The translations under genes were made by a program, and so were the position numbers. The notes under the pieces were generated by a model. The model did no database searches, was not told the origin of the DNA, and saw only the letters and a program-made list of their open reading frames with translations. Source: Enterobacter soli ATCC BAA-2102 (lineage in GTDB: Bacteria > Pseudomonadota > Gammaproteobacteria > Enterobacterales > Enterobacteriaceae). From it: DNA of 64,000 nt. The DNA is taken from NCBI RefSeq assembly GCF_001654845.1, contig NZ_LXES01000051.1:186001-250000 (forward strand), given 5' to 3'. Numbering within the stretch: the stretch's first letter is position 1; every line of letters starts with the position of its first letter. Below, piece by piece: positions 41,254 to 49,722 of the stretch.

Positions 41254-41525
41254 TGGCGCTGAAATGCCCGGAATGCGGCACGGTTGCACATGCCAGAACC
41301 ACTGCCTATGAAGCACCGTCGGTTAAACGCTCATGGTATCAGTGCCAGAATCTGGAATGTTCCTGCACGTTTACCGCACTGGAAAGTGTGGATACGATAA
41401 TTATGAAGCCCCGGCGCAATGAACAGGAATCAGATAAACCGGAACAGTCTGAAAAGCAAAAGAAAACGCTTAATCGCTATGGCTCCGCGTCAAAGCTGTC
41501 AAGCCGTCAGCAAATCCCTGTCTGA
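41253..41525 (+). CDS. Ogr/Delta-like late transcription activator
   Basis: The 90-residue protein begins MALKCPECGTVAHARTTAYE and has the Ogr/Delta zinc-binding pattern CPECG ... YQCQNLECSCTF. In P2/P4 these proteins activate late promoters of helper and satellite. Its start overlaps the Psu-like stop (41253). A strong terminator follows. It is good evidence that this is a P2-type helper-dependent satellite. Confidence 0.9.
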   Translation: MALKCPECGTVAHARTTAYEAPSVKRSWYQCQNLECSCTFTALESVDTIIMKPRRNEQESDKPEQSEKQKKTLNRYGSASKLSSRQQIPV

Positions 41526-41545
41526 TTAGCAAAAAACGCCAACAG

Positions 41546-41572
41546 AATCCCGGTCCAGTACCGGGATTTTTT
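41546..41572 (+). terminator. Terminator of the psu-delta operon
   Basis: AATCCCGG and CCGGGATT form an 8-bp stem followed by TTTT. It separates the late genes from the cargo gene. Confidence 0.85.
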
Positions 41573-41598
41573 ACGCCTTTTCCCTGGCTGGCCTGAGA

Positions 41599-41707
41599 GC
41601 GCATGAGTGCATGTCTATGGCGCATGAAAACGCATGAGTCTCATGCATCATTTTTGACGCGAAAGCCCTTGTGTGGCGGCTCCTGAGACGATTTTCGGGG
41701 TGCATGA
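41599..41707. repeat. GCATGA motif cluster
   Basis: Six or seven copies of GCATGA-like hexamers stand within about 110 bases downstream of the psu-delta terminator. Two share the longer GCATGAAAA. Confidence 0.7.
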
Positions 41708-41793
41708 AAACCATTCTGTTAAGCGAAGCGGGCAGGCGGGCGGGGCTGTGCGCAAAGCAGGGTAAAGTAGTAGTTTTTGTCATGGAGTGGGCG

Positions 41794-41813
41794 ACAGTAT
41801 TAGTTCATACTGT
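41794..41813. promoter_or_regulatory. Inverted repeat upstream of the cargo gene
   Basis: ACAGTAT and ATACTGT are perfect inverted arms around TAGTTC. Position 35 bases before the start of the unknown 556-residue gene and overlap with a possible -10 (TATTAG) suggest an operator. Confidence 0.6.
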
Positions 41814-41848
41814 GAGTTCAGATTAATTCAAATTTCAGAAGGCTGTTT

Positions 41849-43519
41849 ATGGACAATGGTTTCGATGAGGATTATATCTCAAGTCTGACAGATCGAGTTT
41901 TCTTAATAAAAAGTCAACTTGAGGCAGGAAAACTAAAAATAGCAGGCCATCTTATCGATGGGTTCAAAGAAAGCTTTAACAAAATCAGATTGAGACCGGA
42001 TGGTAAAGTTGATCCTGCCACTGTTGATGGCCGCATTAGAGCGATGGGAGCAGCTGTTAATCACTTTTTTGAACGTGACGAAATTAAAAAAAAATACAAC
42101 ATCATTGATTTTCAAGAAACCTACTTCCGGATTCTATTTGGTAACTTCCAGCAATTTTACACTGACTTAATAAAACACAATGCAGAACCCTACCAAGTAG
42201 CAAGTGTTATTTCTAAAGATAAAGCATTTGTTGAACACTTGGATCAAATATTTCCGGACTTGATGTCTCACATCAAAGAGTTCTGGGATGCAGCATATGA
42301 GATTGGTGAAATTCACCTACAAGACGGCGACCAATTAAAAGCAAATTTCGCGGGGGACCTTTTCCCTTCATACAAAGAAAATGCTGTATCCAGCACAGGT
42401 TTGTACATTGACACAATGATATTACCTTGTCCCATTTTAAGGGTAGGCAGGCTACACGGAGTTACCAATAAAGAACATTTTTGTTTTTTATTATTAAAAC
42501 ACGTTTTAACATGCATGACATACCGTGATTTAGCCCTTGAAGATATTCAGCCCGCAATAGTGTTAGTGCTTCCGGATAAACGTGACTTCAGCAATGATGG
42601 TAATGAATATCTACATGAACGCTCCACACCTTTCATTCTTTCACATGCCCAATATTTATATGACCGGAAATTTGAGAGCATAGATAATTTATATGAATTT
42701 AGTAAATCACTTACAGATATTGATAAGGTTTTTAAGGAACTTAAACGACCAGACCGTTTAATCTTTGATATTGATTGGGGAGTTGGTGGACGAGCACAGT
42801 TAGAACGACATCTGGCAGACCCTGAGCGTTTAAAATCACCAATTCTCGAAGGTTGTCCAGGAATGGAGGTAATGTTCACTTGTACTGGCCGCATGCCCCA
42901 AGCTCTTGCAGCCAGGTTAAATGCTCAAGAGTTTCAAAGTACTCCTTATATCAATGCTGAAACGTCATGGATCTACTATACATGGTTAATGGAATACGAA
43001 TCTCTTGATTTTAACGTTGATAATGACTCATTAAAAGAGTTACATATGGTCAATGCATTGTCTAAGGGAATGCAGGGTGGATTCTCCTGGCTAGGAGATA
43101 TCCCTTTAAGTAACATTTTAAAAATTAGGCGTAATGGATTAATGCCAGAAGTAAGAGACATCTTATCAAGTGGCATTTCAGAAGTGATCAACTCATCACC
43201 TAATGATTATAACGCCTCATCACAGAGGGTAATCGATAATGTTGACAGAGCATTTATCCAACATCAACGATTCATTGAGAAAATAAAAAAAGAAAAGTTA
43301 AGAATATTGGGAATGGAAGTAGCCCCCTTTATAGTCAACGGTGCGTTTGGCATTGCTTCAGCATTAATCAACAAGCCAGAACTAGCTGTAGCTAGTGTGG
43401 CACTAGGGAATCTAGGTTTGCCAACACTCAAAGACATAAAAACCAGTTTCAAAAGTAGGAAAGAAAAATTAGAAAACTACGAACGAACTGCCACAGGCTT
43501 AATGTTTAGTAAAAAATAA
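41849..43519 (+). CDS. Unknown 556-residue satellite cargo protein
   Basis: The protein begins MDNGFDEDYISSLTDRVFLI after AGAAGG. Residues 1-190 are mainly helical; a central mixed region includes PCPILRVGRLHGVTNKEHFC and LIFDIDWGVGGRAQLERHL; the C-terminal part has a moderately hydrophobic segment (about 500-535, APFIVNGAFGIASALINK) and a basic end. I see no nuclease, kinase or nucleotide-binding motif. The gene is much AT-richer than the satellite core, is alone between two terminators, and lies in the psu-attR interval, the cargo hotspot of P4-like elements known for anti-phage genes. A defence role is therefore plausible but inferred only from place. Confidence 0.8.
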   Translation: MDNGFDEDYISSLTDRVFLIKSQLEAGKLKIAGHLIDGFKESFNKIRLRPDGKVDPATVDGRIRAMGAAVNHFFERDEIKKKYNIIDFQETYFRILFGNFQQFYTDLIKHNAEPYQVASVISKDKAFVEHLDQIFPDLMSHIKEFWDAAYEIGEIHLQDGDQLKANFAGDLFPSYKENAVSSTGLYIDTMILPCPILRVGRLHGVTNKEHFCFLLLKHVLTCMTYRDLALEDIQPAIVLVLPDKRDFSNDGNEYLHERSTPFILSHAQYLYDRKFESIDNLYEFSKSLTDIDKVFKELKRPDRLIFDIDWGVGGRAQLERHLADPERLKSPILEGCPGMEVMFTCTGRMPQALAARLNAQEFQSTPYINAETSWIYYTWLMEYESLDFNVDNDSLKELHMVNALSKGMQGGFSWLGDIPLSNILKIRRNGLMPEVRDILSSGISEVINSSPNDYNASSQRVIDNVDRAFIQHQRFIEKIKKEKLRILGMEVAPFIVNGAFGIASALINKPELAVASVALGNLGLPTLKDIKTSFKSRKEKLENYERTATGLMFSKK

Positions 43520-43524
43520 ATTAT

Positions 43525-43549
43525 GGGCCTTTATTTTAGGCCCTTAAAT
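43525..43549 (+). terminator. Terminator of the cargo gene
   Basis: GGGCCT-TTATTTT-AGGCCC with flanking A/T runs stands 6 bases after the stop codon. Confidence 0.7.
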
Positions 43550-44007
43550 CAATCTAATATTTACATTTTAATTTCAATAACATCTTCCCCCAACCAATTA
43601 TTCAATTCCTCGCACGCTTTTCCTTAGGAACAGTTCATTACGAACAAACATCCAATAAGCGTGTCAAAAAACAGTCTTATGTATAGGAATACGTCTTATC
43701 ACAGGAGAAGATGGTATACACCGTTAAACCCAGTTATAGCGCTGGACGGTGAGCGATTTAAAGTCATTCCGGTATACAGAAAGTGAAAAAAATACTTTAG
43801 GTGATATACCCCTAACTTACAGAGCTGGCGCTGGTTTGCGAGTAGCATTGTATAATGCGTGGGGTGTGATAACTTTTTTTGCGCATTTTTCAGCCTTTTC
43901 GCAGATTTGCCAGTCCCCTGCCCCGTCGTTTTTTCATCCATCTATTCATTATTGAAACTGACGGAATAGGCCGATCTCTATGGCCTTAATGAGATGTTTT
44001 TATCTCT

Positions 44008-44027
44008 TGATGGTATCCATGATGGTA
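44008..44027. promoter_or_regulatory. Arm-type integrase-binding repeats, right side
   Basis: TGATGGTATCCATGATGGTA matches the left-side repeat (33204-33223) at 17 of 20 bases and lies 54 bases before the attR core. Confidence 0.65.
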
Positions 44028-44080
44028 TCGATAAAATCACCACTTAAATTACCTTTATAAAACATATCCATAGATACATT

Positions 44081-44096
44081 TTCGATTCCTGCAGGG
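44081..44096 (+). repeat. attR core of the satellite
   Basis: TTCGATTCCTGCAGGG repeats the argW 3' end. The next bases (ACACTTT) differ from the tRNA continuation by one missing G, and no CCA follows, so this end has decayed. Confidence 0.8.
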
Positions 44097-44218
44097 ACAC
44101 TTTAACTTCCCTCTAAAAACCTAATACCCATCAAAGTACTTTCCGCAGATCCGCACATTCACTTACACTCTTCAGCACTTTCCAGAAACCGTTACTGAAC
44201 TCACCTCAGGCGACTTAC

Positions 44219-44695
44219 ATGAAACAAATTACCGTCAGCGATCTGAAGCAACAAAGTGAAGCGGCTGCAAACTCCCCCCGCTTACGTGCCCACCGCAATT
44301 TTCATCCGGAGCTGAGCGACCCCGTACAGCGTCTGGCCATTGCGATGGAGCCAGGCACTTATGTGCGCCCTCATCGTCACCCGCATACGTTTGAGCTGCT
44401 CATCCCACTCAGTGGGCGTTTTGTGGTGTTGAATTTTGACGACAACGGAAACGTTACGCGTCGCGTGGTGTTGGGCGAAGAGTGCATGGCGCTTGAGATG
44501 GAAGCCGGCACCTGGCACGCAGTGCTATCGCTGGATAATGGCGGGGTGATCTTTGAAGTTAAACACGGTGGCTATCAGCCCGTTGCCGCTGAGGATTTCG
44601 CCGCCTGGGCACCCGCAGAAGGCGAAACCGGGACCGCAGAACTGATGGACTGGTATAAACACGTGCAACCCGGTACGCGCGCGTTTAACCAATAA
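44219..44695 (+). CDS. WbuC-family cupin metalloprotein
   Basis: This 158-residue protein has a cupin fold with metal-binding motif GTYVRPHRHPHTFELL (His-rich first motif) and a second motif around EAGTWHAVLSLDNGGVIFEV. It resembles WbuC, a cupin often found near polysaccharide genes; the substrate is unknown. It is the first host gene after the satellite, ending at a hairpin terminator, and precedes lpxP. Confidence 0.8.
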   Translation: MKQITVSDLKQQSEAAANSPRLRAHRNFHPELSDPVQRLAIAMEPGTYVRPHRHPHTFELLIPLSGRFVVLNFDDNGNVTRRVVLGEECMALEMEAGTWHAVLSLDNGGVIFEVKHGGYQPVAAEDFAAWAPAEGETGTAELMDWYKHVQPGTRAFNQ

Positions 44696-44708
44696 TCCAG
44701 TAGTAAGA

Positions 44709-44753
44709 AATAGCCCGCATGAATCTGAAAGTTTTTACTGTGGGCTATCTTTT
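44709..44753 (+). terminator. Terminator after the cupin gene
   Basis: AATAGCCC and GGGCTAT arms with a 25-base loop are followed by CTTTT. Confidence 0.55.
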
Positions 44754-45004
44754 GAACAAAAAATGCGCCCTATGCCCAGCCAAATCAAGCACGCCCAGAG
44801 TTGCCGCTTTTTTAATCAAAAACGATCAATAGCACAGATCGTATAAGGGTGCTACATTACGCCGCCAGCCAACATCGGCAGTGGACAGGTGACGCCGTAA
44901 AGTTCGGTAAAGCCTGCAACCATCACCTCAATATATGGTCTTATCGGCACGACGTATCGCGATGTCTGCGCTACCTTTACTGGCTTCACATAGGTTTTAC
45001 TATC

Positions 45005-45922
45005 TTGTCTCAATCCAAATTCGAACGCGCGTTTTTACACCCGCGTTACTGGTTTACCTGGTTTGGTCTTGGCGTCCTCTGGCTGTTGATTCAACTTCCT
45101 TATCCTGTACTTCGTTTACTGGGTTCGAAACTGGGCAGCGCATCGCGTCACTTCCTTAAGCGTCGTGAATCTATCGCCCGCAAAAATATTGAGCTTTGCT
45201 TCCCTCAGTACAATGAGCACGAACGCGATAAACTCATTTCCGAAAACTTCAAATCTATTGGTATGGCGCTGCTCGAAACCGGTATGGCCTGGTTCTGGCC
45301 TGATGAGCGAGTGCGAAAATGGTTTGACGTTGAAGGTCTGGATAATCTGAAACGCGCACAGGCGCAGAACCGTGGCGTGATGGTGGTAGGTGTACACTTT
45401 ATGTCACTGGAACTGGGTGGCCGTGTCATGGGTCTTTGCCAGCCAATGATGGCAACCTACCGTCCGCACAACAACGCGCTGATGGAGTGGGTACAAACGC
45501 GTGGCCGTATGCGTTCCAATAAAGCGATGATCAGCCGTAATAACCTGCGTGGTATGGTAGGCGCGCTGAAAAAAGGCGAAGCCGTCTGGTTTGCCCCGGA
45601 TCAGGATTACGGACGTAAAGGCAGCAGCTTTGCCCCATTCTTTGCGGTTAAAAACGTTGCGACCACCAATGGTACATTCGTGATTTCGCGTCTGTCAGGC
45701 TCAGCCATGTTGACCGTAACAATGGTGAGAAAAGCGGATAAGTCAGGCTATCGTCTGCACATTTCCCCGGAAATGGCTAACTACCCGGAAAACGAATGCG
45801 AAGCCGCTGTGTTTATCAACAAAGTGATCGAAAAAGAGATCATGCGTGCACCAGAGCAATATCTGTGGATGCACCGCCGCTTTAAAACCCGCCCGCTTGG
45901 CGAATCCTCGCTCTATATCTAA
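45005..45922 (+). CDS. lpxP: Palmitoleoyl-ACP-dependent lipid A acyltransferase LpxP
   Basis: LpxP replaces laurate with palmitoleate on lipid A at low temperature. The 305-residue form (SQSKFERAFLHPRYWFTWFG) matches E. coli LpxP nearly end to end, with the acyltransferase motif HFMSLELGG and the family ending RPLGESSLYI. No ATG fits the expected N-terminus. A TTG at 45005 is the best canonical start, one codon inside the E. coli start position, where this sequence has ATC. An N-terminal hydrophobic anchor (GLGVLWLLIQLPYPVL) holds it in the inner membrane. A strong terminator follows. Confidence 0.9.
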   Translation: MSQSKFERAFLHPRYWFTWFGLGVLWLLIQLPYPVLRLLGSKLGSASRHFLKRRESIARKNIELCFPQYNEHERDKLISENFKSIGMALLETGMAWFWPDERVRKWFDVEGLDNLKRAQAQNRGVMVVGVHFMSLELGGRVMGLCQPMMATYRPHNNALMEWVQTRGRMRSNKAMISRNNLRGMVGALKKGEAVWFAPDQDYGRKGSSFAPFFAVKNVATTNGTFVISRLSGSAMLTVTMVRKADKSGYRLHISPEMANYPENECEAAVFINKVIEKEIMRAPEQYLWMHRRFKTRPLGESSLYI

Positions 45923-45931
45923 GCCCTTTTT

Positions 45932-45963
45932 AAAGGTTAGTTTCGCTAAGAAACTAACCTTTT
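45932..45963 (+). terminator. Terminator of lpxP
   Basis: A 13-bp perfect stem AAAGGTTAGTTTC/GAAACTAACCTTT with a 5-base loop. Confidence 0.85.
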
Positions 45964-46096
45964 CAATCACCTGTAATTACGCTGAGTAACTGTTTTTTTC
46001 CTACGTCGCTCAACGGGAATTTATTGCGTATTGAAATCAAACTGTCGCCGTTCCACGACACTCGTAAGTATCGGAAATTATTTAAAAAAATCTCTC

Positions 46097-46125
46097 TTGT
46101 CACCCCCCATATTTAGGCGTACATT
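46097..46125 (+). promoter_or_regulatory. Promoter of ypdK transcript
   Basis: TTGTCA (46097-46102) and TACATT (46120-46125) are separated by exactly 17 bases. Confidence 0.65.
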
Positions 46126-46262
46126 AGCGCCGTCTGGCAACAGGAAAGCACAGAATTCTGAGCTGAAGTTAGCGGCTTTGTGAGCGGCTCAATTTCAGTT
46201 CTCTAACATCAGGTGGACTCTGTTTTTCAATGCGTACCATAAGATACGCGGAGCGATGAAAC

Positions 46263-46334
46263 GTGAAATATTTCTTTATGGGCATTTCGGTGATTGTTTT
46301 AGTCTGGGCCGGAACCTTTGCTCTCATGATCTAG
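46263..46334 (+). CDS. ypdK: Small membrane protein YpdK (23 residues)
   Basis: A GTG start gives MKYFFMGISVIVLVWAGTFA and then LMI, almost identical to the E. coli YpdK membrane peptide and in the same place between lpxP and alaC. It is a single hydrophobic helix expected to insert in the inner membrane. It has its own promoter and a strong downstream terminator, making a transcript of about 250 bases. Confidence 0.9.
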   Translation: MKYFFMGISVIVLVWAGTFALMI

Positions 46335-46355
46335 CAAAGTGAATGCAGTCAAAAA

Positions 46356-46384
46356 AACAGGAGCCATTGGCTCCTGTTTTTTTA
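46356..46384 (+). terminator. Terminator of ypdK
   Basis: AACAGGAGCC-ATT-GGCTCCTGTT followed by TTTTT. The A run on the other side also makes it usable for the convergent alaC transcript. Confidence 0.9.
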
Positions 46385-46401
46385 TGTCATCACAAGCTGG
46401 C

Positions 46402-47625
46402 TTACTCGCTGCCGCTCTTCGATGTAAGAAGCCCATCAGCACGGAACATGCTCTTAATCCCTCTCACCGCCTGGCGAATACGATCGCTGTTTTCGATCAG
46501 CGCAAACCGTACGTGGGTATCGCCATACTCACCAAAGCCAACGCCCGGGGAGACACAGACTTTCGCGTCGTGCAGCATCTTTTTGGCAAACTCCAGCGAC
46601 CCCATCGCCGCATACGGCTCAGGGATTTTTGCCCAGACATACATTGACGCCTTCGGCATTTCTACCATCCAGCCCGCCTCATGCAGCCCTTTGACCAGCA
46701 CATCTCGGCGGCGTTTATACTGCGCAGCAATGTCTTTCACACACTGCTGGTCGCCTTCCAGCGCGGCAATTGCCGCCACCTGCAACGGGGTAAAAGTACC
46801 GTAGTCGTGGTAGCTCTTAATTCGTGCCAGGGCATTCACCAGCGTTTTGTTGCCGACCATAAAGCCAATACGCCAGCCAGCCATATTGTAGCTTTTGGAA
46901 AGAGTGAAGAATTCGACTGCTACATCGCGCGCACCAGGCACCTGCATAATTGAAGGTGCTTTCCAGCCGTCATACACAATATCGGCATAGGCTAAATCGT
47001 GAACCACCAGCACGTCGTAACGTTTTGCCAGGGCGACCACTTTCTCAAAGAAGTCGAGTTCAACGCACTGCGCCGTTGGGTTTGACGGGAAACCGAGGAT
47101 CATCATCTTCGGTTTTGGATAGCTTTCGCGGATAGCACGTTCAAGTTCGTTGAAAAAGTCTACGCCTTCCACCAGCGGCACAGAGCGAACCTGCGCACCG
47201 GCAATCACGGCCCCGTAAATATGAATGGGATAGCTCGGGTTTGGCACCAGAACGGTATCACCGTGATCCAGGGTTGCCAGCATCAGGTGCGCCAGCCCCT
47301 CTTTCGACCCGATGGTCACAATGGCTTCGCTTTCAGGATCGATATCGACCTGATAGCGATCCTGATACCAACGGGAGATCGCACGACGTAAACGAGGAAT
47401 ACCGCGGGAAGTCGAGTAGCCATGCGTATCAGGACGCTGGGCAACCGTACATAATTTTTCGACAATATGCGGTGGTGTAGGGCCGTCAGGGTTACCCATG
47501 CTGAAATCGATAATGTCTTCGCCGCGCCGACGCGCAGCCATTTTCAGTTCAGCAGTGATATTGAAAACATAAGGGGGTAAACGATCGATACGCGTAAAAC
47601 GGCGTTCAGGACTGGAGTCAGCCAT
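46402..47625 (-). CDS. alaC: Glutamate-pyruvate aminotransferase AlaC
   Basis: AlaC transfers an amino group from glutamate to pyruvate, the main route to alanine. The 407-residue protein matches E. coli AlaC from [17 protein letters not shown] on. The class I fold shows VIHDLAYAD-type ligand region ([13 protein letters not shown]) and the PLP lysine in [16 protein letters not shown]. The C-terminus is slightly shorter than in E. coli. Confidence 0.95.
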   Translation of the reverse strand: MADSSPERRFTRIDRLPPYVFNITAELKMAARRRGEDIIDFSMGNPDGPTPPHIVEKLCTVAQRPDTHGYSTSRGIPRLRRAISRWYQDRYQVDIDPESEAIVTIGSKEGLAHLMLATLDHGDTVLVPNPSYPIHIYGAVIAGAQVRSVPLVEGVDFFNELERAIRESYPKPKMMILGFPSNPTAQCVELDFFEKVVALAKRYDVLVVHDLAYADIVYDGWKAPSIMQVPGARDVAVEFFTLSKSYNMAGWRIGFMVGNKTLVNALARIKSYHDYGTFTPLQVAAIAALEGDQQCVKDIAAQYKRRRDVLVKGLHEAGWMVEMPKASMYVWAKIPEPYAAMGSLEFAKKMLHDAKVCVSPGVGFGEYGDTHVRFALIENSDRIRQAVRGIKSMFRADGLLTSKSGSE

Positions 47626-48011
47626 AAGTTCCTCAGATTCACGTTAGCGCCCGGACCGTCCGAGCGACGCTGCCACGTATGTGGCGTGCTTAGAAAATAA
47701 CCTGAAAAAAAACGTGCTGTCGAGAGGGAAAATAAAAAAAAGATTTCGCGCTAAAACGGGAATGCTGCTGCGTGTAAAAGCGGAACAGCAAAGTCTAAAT
47801 ACGCATTTTTAATACCTGTTATTTAACACAATGATATCAAATATGTTACCTTCAACCTGCCACAGGCGATAAACCCGGCACGATTCAGGAATCCTTTATC
47901 AATCCCCTTTGTAAATTATGGTTTTTCCCCATTTGATAAAGCAGATGGATAGCTGGTCATTAGGTGCCAGGTTTTTTATCATAGTTTTTTCCCGATTTCC
48001 CAGGTTCACCC
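47626..48011. other. Divergent intergenic region alaC-ypdA
   Basis: The 386-base interval is AT-rich toward ypdA and must hold promoters for both genes, but I see no clear paired boxes, repeat or small frame. Confidence 0.5.
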
Positions 48012-49709
48012 GTGCACGAAATATTCGATATGCTCCTGGCGGTTTTTGACCGCGCGGCATTAATGCTGATCTGCCTGTTTTTCCTGATCCGTATTCGCCT
48101 GTTCCGCGAGCTTTTACATAAATCCGCTCACTCGCCCAAAGAGCTGCTGGCCGTCACGGCCATCTTCTCGATGTTCGCCCTGTTCAGCACCTGGTCTGGC
48201 GTCCCGGTTGAAGGCTCGCTGGTTAACGTGCGCATCATCGCCGTTATGTCCGGCGGGATCTTATTTGGCCCGTGGGTGGGAATTATCACAGGCCTTATCG
48301 CAGGGACACATCGTTACCTGATTGATATTGGCGGCGTGACTGCGATTCCTTGCTTTATCACCAGTATTATCGCCGGGGTGCTTTCCGGTTGTATCAACCG
48401 TAAAATCCCGAAAAAGCAGCACTGGCGCGCGGGGATCATCGCCGGTATGGCGTGTGAAACGCTGACCATGATCCTGGTGGTAGCCTGGGCGCCTACCACG
48501 GATCTGGGGCTGGATATTGTCTCGAAAATCGGTATTCCGATGATTCTGGGTAGCGTCTGCATCGGCTTTATCGTGCTGCTGGTACAGAGTGTCGAGGGTG
48601 AGAAAGAGGCCAGCGCGGCGCGTCAGGCCAAGCTGGCGCTCGATATTGCCAACAAAACGCTGCCGTTGTTCCGTCATGTGAATGCCGAGTCATTGCGCCA
48701 GGTCTGCGATATTATCCGCCGCGATATTCACGCCGATGCCGTCGCGATCACGAATATCGATCACGTGCTGGCCTACGTGGGTGTGGGTGAGCACAACTAT
48801 CGCGACAACGATGACACCGTTAGCCCCACCACCCGACAGGCGATTAATTACGGGAAAATCATCATTAAAAACAATGATGAAGCCTACAGAACCCCTGAAA
48901 TTCACTCTATGCTGGTGATCCCCCTGTGGGAGAAGGGCGTGGTGACTGGCACGCTGAAAATTTACTACTGCCATGCGCACCAGATAACGTCCTCGCTTCA
49001 GGAGATGGCTATCGGCCTGTCGCAAATCATTTCGACCCAGCTTGAAGTCTCCCGCGCCGAGCAACTGCGCGAAATGGCAAATAAGGCAGAGCTGCGCGCA
49101 CTGCAAAGTAAAATTAATCCCCATTTCCTGTTTAACGCGTTGAACGCTATCTCCTCGTCCATCCGCCTGAATCCAGACACCGCACGCCAGCTGATTTTCA
49201 ATCTGTCACGCTATCTGCGCTACAACATCGAGCTGAAGGACGATGAGCAGATCGACATCAAAAAAGAGCTGTATCAGATTAAAGATTACATCGCCATTGA
49301 GCAGGCGCGCTTTGGCGACAAGCTGACGGTTATCTACGATATCGATGAAGAGGTTAACTGTGTGATCCCAAGCCTGCTGATCCAGCCGTTAGTCGAAAAC
49401 GCCATTGTTCACGGTATTCAGCCGTGTAAAGGCAAAGGTGTGGTGACCATCAGCGTAGCAGAGAGCGGAAACCGCGTCCGCATCTCCGTGCGTGATACCG
49501 GCCACGGCATTGATCCCAAGGTGATTGAGCGCGTTGAGTCCAACGAAATGCCCGGCAATAAGATTGGGTTACTGAACGTGCACCACCGCGTCAAACTGCT
49601 GTATGGCGATGGGCTGCACATTCACCGTCTTGAGCCAGGCACTGAAATCGCTTTTTACGTCCCGAATGAACGCTCACCCGTTCATGCGCCGACATCCCTG
49701 TTGCCGTAG
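48012..49709 (+). CDS. ypdA: Sensor histidine kinase YpdA (PyrS), LytS family
   Basis: The 565-residue kinase starts with GTG ([20 protein letters not shown]). A 5TM-5TMR-LYT membrane domain covers about residues 1-200, a GAF domain about 220-350, and a His-kinase module carries the H box [14 protein letters not shown] and ATP site [10 protein letters not shown]. In E. coli it senses extracellular pyruvate and phosphorylates YpdB. ypdB follows 13 bases later. Confidence 0.95.
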   Translation: MHEIFDMLLAVFDRAALMLICLFFLIRIRLFRELLHKSAHSPKELLAVTAIFSMFALFSTWSGVPVEGSLVNVRIIAVMSGGILFGPWVGIITGLIAGTHRYLIDIGGVTAIPCFITSIIAGVLSGCINRKIPKKQHWRAGIIAGMACETLTMILVVAWAPTTDLGLDIVSKIGIPMILGSVCIGFIVLLVQSVEGEKEASAARQAKLALDIANKTLPLFRHVNAESLRQVCDIIRRDIHADAVAITNIDHVLAYVGVGEHNYRDNDDTVSPTTRQAINYGKIIIKNNDEAYRTPEIHSMLVIPLWEKGVVTGTLKIYYCHAHQITSSLQEMAIGLSQIISTQLEVSRAEQLREMANKAELRALQSKINPHFLFNALNAISSSIRLNPDTARQLIFNLSRYLRYNIELKDDEQIDIKKELYQIKDYIAIEQARFGDKLTVIYDIDEEVNCVIPSLLIQPLVENAIVHGIQPCKGKGVVTISVAESGNRVRISVRDTGHGIDPKVIERVESNEMPGNKIGLLNVHHRVKLLYGDGLHIHRLEPGTEIAFYVPNERSPVHAPTSLLP

Positions 49710-49722
49710 GCAGGAGTAACGC

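Larger units (their letters stand above)
41573..41848. other. Intergenic region with GCATGA motif cluster and operator-like dyad
   Basis: No gene is visible. GCATGA or its complement occurs at 41601, 41622, 41632, 41641 (inverted) and 41702, with a GCATGT at 41609. Further on, ACAGTAT-TAGTTC-ATACTGT (41794-41813) is a perfect 7-6-7 inverted repeat 35 bases before the 556-residue gene. TTGTCA at 41777 could be a -35 box. Confidence 0.7.
33068..44096. mobile_element. P4-like satellite / genomic island in argW
   Basis: The element lies between 16-bp direct repeats (TTCGATTCCTGCAGGG at 33068 and 44081). It carries a P4-type integrase next to attL, AlpA, an Icd-like gene, an alpha-type primase-helicase, an iteron origin, and Psu-like and Ogr/Delta-like genes. 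This is the P4 set without an obvious sid gene. Two AT-rich genes of unknown function flank the core at each end and look like cargo. Confidence 0.9.
43520..44218. other. Right end of satellite and junction with host
   Basis: No convincing gene is seen. The interval contains the cargo terminator, two TGATGGTA units (44008-44027), attR (44081-44096) and about 120 bases of host sequence before the cupin gene. A weak minus-strand frame at 43699-43941 lacks any supporting feature. Confidence 0.7.
45923..46262. other. lpxP terminator, promoter and leader of ypdK
   Basis: After the lpxP terminator the interval contains a well-formed promoter (TTGTCA at 46097, 17-base spacer, TACATT at 46120) and about 130 bases of structured leader before ypdK. 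CTGAAGTTAG and CTAACATCAG can pair, and TGCGTA/TACGCG near 46230 can form a second hairpin. No other gene is visible. Confidence 0.65.

Noticed and set aside
43699-43941. Minus-strand frame of 80 codons near the right end of the satellite
   Set aside because: No ribosome-binding site, no neighbouring operon and no protein-like pattern; it lies in the AT-rich attR-proximal region.
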